A stretch of DNA of 6,666 nt from Lachnospiraceae bacterium UBA4380 (lineage in GTDB: Bacteria; Bacillota; Clostridia; Lachnospirales; Lachnospiraceae). Under the pieces are notes generated by a model that searched no databases, was not told where the DNA came from, and was given only the letters and a program-made list of their open reading frames with translations. Positions 1 to 5,371 of the stretch are shown piece by piece; within the stretch, counting starts at the first letter, position 1, and each line of letters starts with the position of its first letter. The DNA lies in assembly GCA_002390025.1 (NCBI GenBank), contig DGRU01000077.1:1-6666 (forward strand). The letters run 5' to 3'. The translations under genes and the position numbers were made by a program.

Positions 1-2059
1 AGCCGGGGCAGTCGACAGCGACGACGGAAGCGCCGGTATCCTGGATGTGGCCGATCTTCTTGGCAAGGATGGGTGCGGCGACCTCAGGAAGCTTGATGCT
101 GTATGTGCCGCCGAAACCGCAGCAGACATCGGACTCTTCCATCTCGACCAGGTTGATGCCCTTTGTTGCCTTGAGGAGTTCTCTCTGCTCCTTGAAGACG
201 CCCAGCTCTCTCTTGAGGTGGCAGGAATCATGATAGGTGATGGTAAGAGGTGTCTCATCGCCTGCCTCTGCCAGTCCGCCCAGATCATAGAAGAGCTTGC
301 AGAAGTCGAAGGTCTTGCTGCCCAGTTCCTCTGCCTTCTTGTACATCTCGGAACCTTCCTCGAAGAAGTCCTTGTAGACGCGCAGCTGGTGTGTGCAGGT
401 CGGGCATGCGGATACGACATAATCGTAATCTTCCGCGTGCATTGCCTCGACGTTGAGCTCAGCGGTCTTCTTCGCGTTCTCGCGGTCACCCATGAAGGTA
501 GCGGGAGCGCCGCAGCAGGACTGACCCATAGGCATGTCAACAACGTAGCCGATGGAGTTCAGATCCGCGATGACTGCCTTGGCGATGTCAACATAAGCGA
601 AGTCAAGCAGACATCCGGCAAACATAGCGATCTTGCCCTTGGGATTCTCGACCTTCTGCTGAATGGTCGGGAAGATATCGCGGAAAGGCACGGGAGCAAT
701 GCTCATCAGGCTTCTGCCCTCTGTCATGCCGGACAGGAACATAGGCAGATGACGGATGAAGTTGGTGCCCTTGGTGAACGGAGCCTGAGCTACGGAGGCG
801 ATACGCAGCATGGAGTGGAACAGCTTTCTGTCGCTGACCGCATCCAGAGCGAATTTATAAACGGGATTGGGATTTGCCTCATAGCTGCGCTCGCGCAGTT
901 TCATGATCATCTCGGGGATGTGAAGTCCGCCGCCGCAGACCTCTTTGCAGCGTCCGCACTGCAGGCAGATGTTCTGGATCTCATCCGCTCTCTCCTCGGA
1001 GACCAGGAAGTGTGTCAGGATGGTGCCGATACCGCCGGTGTAGACCTTGGAGCCGTATACATGGCCGCCCAGCAGAGCGAATGCAGGACATACGTCAAGA
1101 CATGCGCCGCAGCGGATGCAGTTGTAAACTTCCCTGAAATCGGGGTCCGCGAGGATGGCGCGGCGTCCCGGATCATCCAGAATGACTGCGTAGAATTCTT
1201 TCTTTGCCTTCTCATCGCTATCCTTGTCCACAGTCACCTCAGAGGCGCCTGTGTACATGGAGATATAAGAAGTGATACGCTGGCCCGTGCCGTTGCGGGG
1301 AAGGGCCTTAAAGATGTAACGGGCATCGGAGAGGCTCTTGACGAACTTCTCAATACCGAAGACATACAGATGGATCTTGGGCAGTGTGCCGACCATACGG
1401 CCGTTGCCTTCGTTACTCATTGTGAAAACGGTGCCCGTATCAGCGACAGCCACGTTTGCGCCGGAAACACCCATGTCAGCATGGATGAACTTGTCGCGCA
1501 TGATCTTCCTGGCGGTCTTGACCTCCTCGGCGATGATGGGCTCGTTCTTCTCTTTTGTATACTCTGTGAAATAGTCAGCGACCTGCTCCTTGTTCAGATG
1601 CAGGGCGGGCATGACCATGTGGACGGGAGTGTTGCCCTCGAGAGCGATGATGAATTCGCCCAGGTCGGTCTCCTGTACCTGTACGCCGTCGTCGCCCAGG
1701 ACTTGGTTCATGTGGATTTCCTCAGAGGCCATGGATTTGGACTTGACGATGGTCTTGACACCTTTTTCCTTTACGAGATTACGGATATACTCCATAGCCT
1801 CTTCGCCGCTCTTTGCGTGGAAAACATGTCCGCCGCGCGCTGTGCAGTTCTTTGTGAAGTCATCGATCATCTCATCGATGTGGTCTGCTGCATAGCTCTT
1901 GACTTCCTTGATGCTGTCACGTGTCGACTCAAAATCGACACCGGCATATGATTTTTCTCTCTTCGCAGGATATGTCGCACAGAATGTTCCCAGTGTTCTG
2001 CTGAGAGTCTGATTCTTCAAAGCTTCCTGAATTTCCTGCTTCAGCTCCAGACTAGCCAT
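1..2059 (-). CDS. lutB: Fused LutB-LutA lactate-utilisation Fe-S protein (3' end off window)
   Basis: 686 codons are visible from an ATG at 2057-2059, preceded by AAAGGAG (2070-2076) at 10-nt spacing. The product is predicted to be the cytoplasmic iron-sulfur subunit of L-lactate oxidation to pyruvate. Residues about 80-270 form a LUD domain, with KSKSMASEEI (106-115), ETDLGEFI (130-137) and NEGN (216-219). Two 4Fe-4S ferredoxin motifs follow: C314, C317, C320, C324 and C365, C368, C371, C375. Two CCG domains come next, which in LutA/LldE/HdrB are a separate protein. The first is C483-X31-C515C516-X35-C552-X2-C555. The second is C613-X32-C646C647-X36-C684, ending at Pro-Gly where the window stops, so the expected last cysteine is the next codon. 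LutB alone is usually about 470 residues, so this is a B-A fusion. It follows lutC by 85 nt. Its exact electron acceptor cannot be read from the sequence. A related glycolate or other 2-hydroxyacid substrate is possible. Confidence 0.9.
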   Translation of the reverse strand, partial: MASLELKQEIQEALKNQTLSRTLGTFCATYPAKREKSYAGVDFESTRDSIKEVKSYAADHIDEMIDDFTKNCTARGGHVFHAKSGEEAMEYIRNLVKEKGVKTIVKSKSMASEEIHMNQVLGDDGVQVQETDLGEFIIALEGNTPVHMVMPALHLNKEQVADYFTEYTKEKNEPIIAEEVKTARKIMRDKFIHADMGVSGANVAVADTGTVFTMSNEGNGRMVGTLPKIHLYVFGIEKFVKSLSDARYIFKALPRNGTGQRITSYISMYTGASEVTVDKDSDEKAKKEFYAVILDDPGRRAILADPDFREVYNCIRCGACLDVCPAFALLGGHVYGSKVYTGGIGTILTHFLVSEERADEIQNICLQCGRCKEVCGGGLHIPEMIMKLRERSYEANPNPVYKFALDAVSDRKLFHSMLRIASVAQAPFTKGTNFIRHLPMFLSGMTEGRSLMSIAPVPFRDIFPTIQQKVENPKGKIAMFAGCLLDFAYVDIAKAVIADLNSIGYVVDMPMGQSCCGAPATFMGDRENAKKTAELNVEAMHAEDYDYVVSACPTCTHQLRVYKDFFEEGSEMYKKAEELGSKTFDFCKLFYDLGGLAEAGDETPLTITYHDSCHLKRELGVFKEQRELLKATKGINLVEMEESDVCCGFGGTYSIKLPEVAAPILAKKIGHIQDTGASVVAVDCPG

Positions 2060-2098
2060 GATTGATTCTCTCCTTTCCTAAAAACCGGTGCGCAGTCA

Positions 2099-2123
2099 GC
2101 AGTGCCATGAACTCATGCACCGC
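2099..2123 (-). promoter_or_regulatory. Intercistronic RNA hairpin between lutC and lutBA
   Basis: In the minus-strand transcript, GCGGTGC-ATGA (2123-2117, 2110-2116) folds on TCAT-GCACTGC with a 2-nt loop, one bulged G and one G-U pair. This gives 11 base pairs. It lies in the 85-nt gap between the lutC stop and the lutBA ribosome binding site. The same left arm can alternatively pair as CGGTGC (2117-2122) with GCACCG (2086-2091), which is followed by GTTTTT. The pairings are seen in the sequence. A role in mRNA stability or differential expression is inference. Confidence 0.4.
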
Positions 2124-2144
2124 ATTCTCTGTCCGTACCCGTCA

Positions 2145-2693
2145 TCAGGCATCCTGAATGATTACGATGCTGAGTCTGAGGGGACCGTGGACACCGACTG
2201 TACTGACACACTCGATATCGGCAGTTCTGCTGGGTCCGGTTATAAATCCGACAAAATTCGGCATTTCCGGCAGCGCGCAGATTACATCAAACATGGCGTC
2301 ATAATCATCGACGATCGTTGACTCCTTGAGGATGCCGATATAATCTGCAGACATGGTTGCAACGATCCTCGCATCAATCTCATCTCCGACCTGCAGAATG
2401 CTTCCCAGATCTGCAACGCCGTACTGCGCTTCAGAGATTCCTCCCTGCGCAGTTTCCGCATGAAGACGGATGTGATCCGTGAAGACCTCAACACCTGCAT
2501 CTCTCAGTGCAGGAACGATTCCTATCTCACGGAGAAAATCAGTCTCTGCCACACAGGCTGTCTTGATGCCTTTTGCCTGGAAAAGATCTGCTACCACTTT
2601 TCCTGCGTCTGCTTTGGCTGCCAATGAACATTCTCCGTTGACCGCTTCCAGGTTCGCTTTGAAACGTTCATACAGCGCATCCGTTGTACTCAT
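2145..2693 (-). CDS. lutC: LUD-domain lactate utilisation protein LutC
   Basis: A 182-residue protein of the LUD family (LutC/YkgG), the third component of the LutABC lactate-oxidation complex. The family signature is near the C-terminus: GPSRTADIE (153-161) followed by GVHGP (167-171). YGVADLGSIL (91-100) matches the conserved strand before it. No signal peptide or membrane segment is visible, so it should be cytoplasmic. LutC proteins usually have about 200-240 residues, so this is a compact version lacking part of the N-terminal region. The ATG at 2691-2693 is chosen because AAAGGAG (2702-2708) sits 8 nt upstream. The in-frame GTG at 2700-2702 overlaps that site and is unlikely to be the start. 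It is the first gene of the operon, 85 nt upstream of lutBA. In Bacillus the order is lutA-lutB-lutC, so lutC is in first position here. The biochemical role of LutC is less certain than that of the Fe-S subunits. Confidence 0.88.
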   Translation of the reverse strand: MSTTDALYERFKANLEAVNGECSLAAKADAGKVVADLFQAKGIKTACVAETDFLREIGIVPALRDAGVEVFTDHIRLHAETAQGGISEAQYGVADLGSILQVGDEIDARIVATMSADYIGILKESTIVDDYDAMFDVICALPEMPNFVGFITGPSRTADIECVSTVGVHGPLRLSIVIIQDA

Positions 2694-2701
2694 ACAGCTC
2701 A

Positions 2702-2708
2702 CTCCTTT
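2702..2708 (-). promoter_or_regulatory. lutC ribosome binding site
   Basis: AAAGGAG on the minus strand lies 8 nt before the ATG at 2693. It decides the start, because the upstream in-frame GTG at 2702 falls inside this site. A second purine-rich stretch, GGAGGAGG, lies further upstream (2721-2728), too far away to serve this ATG. Confidence 0.75.
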
Positions 2709-2809
2709 CTGTTACCACTACCTCCTCCGGCGATTACTGTTTCTTCTTTTATCATTCACTATAATTCACCGAATTCCCCGACGGTTAACAACAGTATATA
2801 CTTACAAAA

Positions 2810-2838
2810 ATTATATAACTTTTTTATAAATGCTTCAA
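2810..2838 (-). promoter_or_regulatory. Sigma-A-type promoter of the lutC-lutBA operon
   Basis: On the minus strand there is TTGAAG (2833-2838), exactly 17 nt of spacer, then a perfect TATAAT (2810-2815). The surroundings are very AT-rich. Transcription would start near 2803 and give a leader of about 110 nt before lutC. The leader begins with the palindrome GTATATAC (2794-2801). Being at or just after the start site, this is a possible operator, but no regulator gene is present in the window. Confidence 0.7.
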
Positions 2839-3091
2839 TTCTCTCCTCTCTATATTTGTGTATATTTACCGAGTTTTTTTCTCTTTTTCCGCAATGTGCC
2901 CAAATTTGTACAAAAACAGCGGACATTCTCCCCCTGTTTTCGCAAAAAGGACAGTCCGCACAAAATCCGCCCGCTGTTCCTGCGTCTGCACGCAGCAAGC
3001 GCCCGCGCCCGCCGGCTTCAGAGGCTTTGTGTCCTGTAGGAATTTAAAATCCCGACAAATCCGAACAAAGCCGTCCGTCCCGCTGCCATAC
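2839..3091. other. Divergent intergenic region without a supported gene
   Basis: Together with the flanking promoters this is the spacer between lutC and the rightward gene at 3227 (533 nt in all). The left part is pyrimidine-rich on the plus strand and the right part is GC-rich. Reading frames cross it on both strands. None has a ribosome binding site together with recognisable protein character, and the longest minus-strand one runs straight through the lut promoter. It holds the inverted repeat described separately, a small 6-bp hairpin CTGCGT/ACGCAG with a 4-nt loop (2980-2995), and an imperfect AT-rich dyad GGAATTT/AAAATCC (3039-3052). I see no known riboswitch or small RNA. Confidence 0.6.
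2919..2959. repeat. Inverted repeat / potential hairpin in the divergent spacer
   Basis: The outer arms GCGGAC (2919-2924) and GTCCGC (2954-2959) are perfect complements. An inner stem pairs CCTGTTTT (2933-2940) with AAAAAGG (2944-2950) around a CGC loop, with one bulged G. On the minus strand the structure is followed by TGTTTTTGT, which resembles a weak terminator and could block leftward antisense transcription from entering the lut operon. On the plus strand there is no U-tract. The function is inference. Confidence 0.45.
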
Positions 3092-3120
3092 GTGACAGTT
3101 AGAGCGGACTATGGTATATT
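3092..3120 (+). promoter_or_regulatory. Extended -10 sigma-A-type promoter for the 3227 gene
   Basis: The -35 box GTGACA (3092-3097, 5 of 6 consensus) is followed by a 17-nt spacer (3098-3114) and the -10 box TATATT (3115-3120, 5 of 6). TGG immediately before the -10 gives an extended -10 element. Transcription should start near 3127, leaving a leader of about 100 nt before the ATG at 3227. Confidence 0.65.
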
Positions 3121-3189
3121 TAATGTAGATTTGTCCGTAAAAAAGAGACCTGAAAAGCACCACTGTATTTTCCGGACATAACAGAAAAA

Positions 3190-3208
3190 TCCGGGAATAA
3201 CTCCCGGA
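3190..3208 (+). promoter_or_regulatory. Leader hairpin next to the ribosome binding site of the 3227 gene
   Basis: TCCGGGA (3190-3196) and TCCCGGA (3202-3208) are a perfect 7-bp inverted repeat with a 5-nt loop. The stem ends 5 nt before the Shine-Dalgarno AAAGGA (3214-3219), which lies 7 nt from the ATG. The hairpin leaves the binding site open. It may stabilise the 5' end of the mRNA or sit beside a regulatory site. There is no U-tract, so it is not a terminator. Confidence 0.45.
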
Positions 3209-3226
3209 CCTGGAAAGGAAAAAAGA

Positions 3227-4243
3227 ATGTCATCTGAAAACCCTAGCATTGACAATATCAATACAAAAATCATCGGCTGGCTGGACAAAAACAGAGACGG
3301 CTTCGGCCGCAAGATCCTCTGCTCCGGTCTCCCCATGCAGGCGGCGGAGCATATAGCACATGTTTTTCCTGACGCGGTGATCGTATTTCTGACCGATCAT
3401 GATCCCGCAGAGATCACAAGAAGCCTGGAACAGCCCCTTGTGATCCGAGCCGGTCTCGGGGACTATGACGGCGGCATGTTTGACACTGTCATTTCCCTGA
3501 TATTCGAGCCCCTCTGTCCGCCCCATCCTGACATGAGCGATGGAGCAGGACCTGATCCCGGACAGCCGTCCCCTGCGCCTGCCTGTCCGCAGCCTGACCG
3601 CGGCACCTTCTATCTGCGCCGCGCCGCTCTTCTCATGGACTACTATGAGAAGACCGCAGGTGCCCACCGCAGGCATCTTCGGGAAGGAGGCACCCTGCTC
3701 AACCTGGTGCTCTCTGAGCACGACGAATACCTTCTGGGCTACTGCCTCTCCCTGGCTGCCGAAGGCATGGCAGTCAGCCCGTCCGTAAAACAGATCCTCT
3801 GCCGCAGGGGCAGCGAGCGTGTGACCATGCAGGCAGTCAGAGCCGCTGCAGGCGGCCGCACAGATGTCAGCGCCCTCCTGGCAGACAACCTCAATTTCAA
3901 CCTTGACAGGATGGATACGAGTGCAGAAGAGCTGGAGGGAAAAAAGGCGGAGATTCTGCTCCAGGCAGATGCCTCACAGCTCGTCCGCGGCTACAGGATC
4001 TATCTGAAGGAGGAAGCGATGGGCAAACTTGCGGTCTACACCTCCGTTCAGCGCGCGGACGTTCTCTACTATTTCACTGACATCCGGGGGGATGTCCCTT
4101 ACCTGAGACGTTTCCACACAGAGGACCGCAGGAAGCTTCTGCAGCATATGGCCGGTGAACTCCACCGCCAGAAAGCGGCAGACAAAAACATAAACTGGCA
4201 CGAGATCGTCCTCAACGACGACTGGAGCGAACAGGAACTGTAG
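3227..4243 (+). CDS. Uncharacterised 338-residue protein, possibly a degenerate methyltransferase fold
   Basis: I do not recognise a named family. The start ATG has a good Shine-Dalgarno (AAAGGA, 7-nt spacing) and a promoter upstream. The protein is soluble, with no signal peptide or membrane segment. Residues 28-60 look like a strand-helix-strand unit ending in an acidic residue (RKILCSG, VFPDAVIVFLTDHD). FDTVISLIF (85-93) and LREGGTLLNLVL (151-162) follow. This order resembles motif I, the post-I acid and motifs IV-VI of class I SAM-dependent methyltransferases, but the glycine-rich GxGxG loop is absent. Residues 96-125 are a Pro/Asp-rich low-complexity insert. Residues 235-315 look like a separate charged alpha/beta domain (GYRIYLKEEA, VLYYFTDIRGD), followed by a polar tail. 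The gene lies 87 nt upstream of an MgtC-family gene and is probably co-transcribed with it. The methyltransferase idea is a weak inference. Confidence 0.75.
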   Translation: MSSENPSIDNINTKIIGWLDKNRDGFGRKILCSGLPMQAAEHIAHVFPDAVIVFLTDHDPAEITRSLEQPLVIRAGLGDYDGGMFDTVISLIFEPLCPPHPDMSDGAGPDPGQPSPAPACPQPDRGTFYLRRAALLMDYYEKTAGAHRRHLREGGTLLNLVLSEHDEYLLGYCLSLAAEGMAVSPSVKQILCRRGSERVTMQAVRAAAGGRTDVSALLADNLNFNLDRMDTSAEELEGKKAEILLQADASQLVRGYRIYLKEEAMGKLAVYTSVQRADVLYYFTDIRGDVPYLRRFHTEDRRKLLQHMAGELHRQKAADKNINWHEIVLNDDWSEQEL

Positions 4244-4256
4244 TCATTTTTCAAAT

Positions 4257-4273
4257 ATGATCCTTTATGATCC
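4257..4273 (+). repeat. Short direct repeat in the gap before the MgtC gene
   Basis: ATGATCC occurs at 4257-4263 and again at 4267-4273, a 10-nt period (one helical turn). It lies in the 87-nt gap after the stop of the 3227 gene. No convincing -35/-10 pair accompanies it. It could be a phased binding site or chance. Confidence 0.25.
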
Positions 4274-4330
4274 CTCTTCAGATCCACGGCCCGTTGCCGC
4301 AGCCATAAATGAATAAAGCGAGGTAGTTGT

Positions 4331-5086
4331 ATGAATCCCCTGATATTGACACAATACTATCATCAGCAGATCACCCTGGGAATGAACATTGACTTCTGCA
4401 TTCGTCTCGTCATCGCCTTTATTGTCGGAACCCTGATCGGCATTGAGAGGAGCCACCGCCTGAAAGAGGCCGGTATCCGGACGCACATCATCGTCTGCTG
4501 CACAGCGGCACTGATCATGCTGATCTCCAAATACGGTTTTGCGGATCTGACATGGGGCGAGGGAGCTGCCCGCTTCGGTGCCCGCGGCGCCGATTCCGCC
4601 CGTGTCGCAGCCCAGGTCGTCAGCGGCATCAGCTTTTTGTGTGCAGGTGTTATTTTCAAAGTAGGAAGCAGTATCAAGGGTCTGACCACCGCCGCCGGAA
4701 TCTGGCTGACATCCGGTCTGGGACTTGCGATCGGCGCGGGAATGTATATCCCCACCTTCTGCATGCTGATCCTCCTGTATGTTCTTCAGTACATGATCTC
4801 CCGCTTCCCCTTCTATTCGGATACAAACGGAGGAAACCATCTCCTCTTCCTTGTCAAAAGCGACTGCAATTTTGACAACATCCTGGACAGGCAGATCAAA
4901 AAATGGAACGCCCAGGTGACACAGAGCAGGATCAAGATCAACAAAAAGGACGGAACAACAGAATATGACATAGTCATCCGCCGCAAGGAAGACCTGGACT
5001 ACAGGATGATCAAAAAATTTGTGAAAGCCCAGGGCGATATTATCATCTCCGTGACCATGGGCACGCTTTACATGGAGATCCATTAA
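4331..5086 (+). CDS. MgtC/SapB-family membrane protein
   Basis: A 251-residue inner-membrane protein of the MgtC/SapB family. The N-terminal domain carries the family motifs: GIERSHRLKEAGIRTH (37-52), DSARVAAQVVSGISF (88-102) and GLTTAAGIWLTSGLG (117-131). About five hydrophobic segments are visible, near 21-38, 52-67, 92-110, 118-135 and 139-156. Residues about 165-251 form a soluble C-terminal domain of the size of the ACT-like domain in longer MgtC proteins. Known members help cells under low magnesium or acid stress, and in Salmonella MgtC acts on the F-type ATPase. In commensal Firmicutes the role is mostly unknown, and transport has not been shown. The usual GIGFLGAG block reads GISFLCAG here, with Ser101 and Cys104 replacing glycines. 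The ATG has GAGG (4320-4323) 7 nt upstream. A later ATG at 4382 just before the first membrane segment has a much poorer site. It follows the 3227 gene by 87 nt with no clear own promoter, and a terminator lies 155 nt downstream. Confidence 0.88.
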   Translation: MNPLILTQYYHQQITLGMNIDFCIRLVIAFIVGTLIGIERSHRLKEAGIRTHIIVCCTAALIMLISKYGFADLTWGEGAARFGARGADSARVAAQVVSGISFLCAGVIFKVGSSIKGLTTAAGIWLTSGLGLAIGAGMYIPTFCMLILLYVLQYMISRFPFYSDTNGGNHLLFLVKSDCNFDNILDRQIKKWNAQVTQSRIKINKKDGTTEYDIVIRRKEDLDYRMIKKFVKAQGDIIISVTMGTLYMEIH

Positions 5087-5241
5087 GGACAAACATTCCT
5101 TCCATAAGGAAAAATTCTCCTTGAGACGGTTCGGTCAGGCAGCTGCATCCAAACAGTTCCTTTCTTCCTTTCACCCGTTCCTTATCAAGCGTGATTAAAC
5201 GCGCGCCGCCGGGCGCACCATAAAACAGCATAAAACACCAT
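5087..5241. other. Downstream spacer of the MgtC gene
   Basis: No supported gene. Just after the stop is a 6-bp hairpin TTCCTT/AAGGAA (5096-5111, loop CCAT). Its right arm can instead pair as AAGGA with TCCTT (5117-5121). A GC-rich hairpin GCGCC/GGCGC follows (about 5203-5216). A minus-strand frame of about 60 codons starting near 5231 lacks a ribosome binding site and overlaps the MgtC gene end, so I do not call it. Confidence 0.5.
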
Positions 5242-5247
5242 AAAAAA
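5219..5247. repeat. Three 10-bp A-tract units next to the terminator
   Basis: CATAAAACAG, CATAAAACAC and CATAAAAAAG follow each other directly from 5219, so short A-tracts recur at exactly one helical turn. Phased A-tracts of this kind bend DNA. The last unit merges with the left arm of the terminator hairpin. Confidence 0.5.
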
Positions 5248-5283
5248 GAGGCAGGAGCAAAACCGCTCCCGGCCTCTTTTTTT
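5242..5283. terminator. Bidirectional intrinsic terminator between convergent genes
   Basis: The left arm AAAAAAGAGGC (5242-5252) pairs with GCCTCTTTTTT (5272-5282) over 11 bp. A small internal mismatch (A against CG) follows, then GGAGC (5254-5258) pairs with GCTCC (5265-5269) around the loop AAAACC. Read rightward, the stem ends in seven T and would stop the MgtC transcript. Read leftward, the A-tract becomes a U-run and would stop the nrdD transcript, about 90 nt after its stop codon. Confidence 0.88.
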
Positions 5284-5371
5284 CGTGTTGATTTTTTTCA
5301 CGGAACCTGTCCAATCGTTTTGAGGAAAAGACCCGCAGAAAAGATTCTTTATCCGGACTGGTCTCCCGGGG
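5284..5371. other. 3' untranslated region of nrdD
   Basis: A spacer between the terminator and the nrdD stop codon (5372-5374). It contains a weak CGTG/CACG inverted repeat (about 5284-5299) around a T-rich loop and nothing gene-like. A separate nrdG activase gene does not follow nrdD here. Confidence 0.5.

Noticed and set aside
47..1951. A 634-codon open frame on the plus strand
   Set aside because: It is exactly antisense to lutBA, whose Fe-S and CCG motifs are unmistakable. The translation has no recognisable domains, and the openness follows from codon bias on the real strand.
2700..2702. GTG as the lutC start, adding three residues
   Set aside because: It overlaps the AAAGGAG site that is ideally placed for the ATG at 2693.
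2785..2791. A Rex redox-regulator half-site (TTGTTAA on the minus strand) after the lut start site
   Set aside because: Rex sites need two inverted halves. The second half is absent, so the match is not meaningful on its own.
2759..2998. A minus-strand frame of 79 codons with several Cys pairs
   Set aside because: It runs over the lut promoter boxes and lacks a ribosome binding site. The cysteines come from GC-rich spacer sequence, not an ordered metal motif.
2858..3181. Plus-strand frames in the divergent spacer
   Set aside because: They have a low-complexity translation, no Shine-Dalgarno site, and they span the promoter of the 3227 gene.
3230..3721. A 163-codon minus-strand frame inside the 3227 gene
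   Set aside because: There is no ribosome binding site or promoter for it. The plus-strand frame has both and is longer.
4265..5092. A 275-codon minus-strand frame
   Set aside because: It is antisense to the whole MgtC-family gene, which carries all family motifs. The frame shows no domain and no ribosome binding site.
5043..5231. A 62-codon minus-strand frame between the MgtC gene and the terminator
   Set aside because: No ribosome binding site precedes it, it overlaps the MgtC gene end, and it starts just downstream of the terminator as read on that strand.
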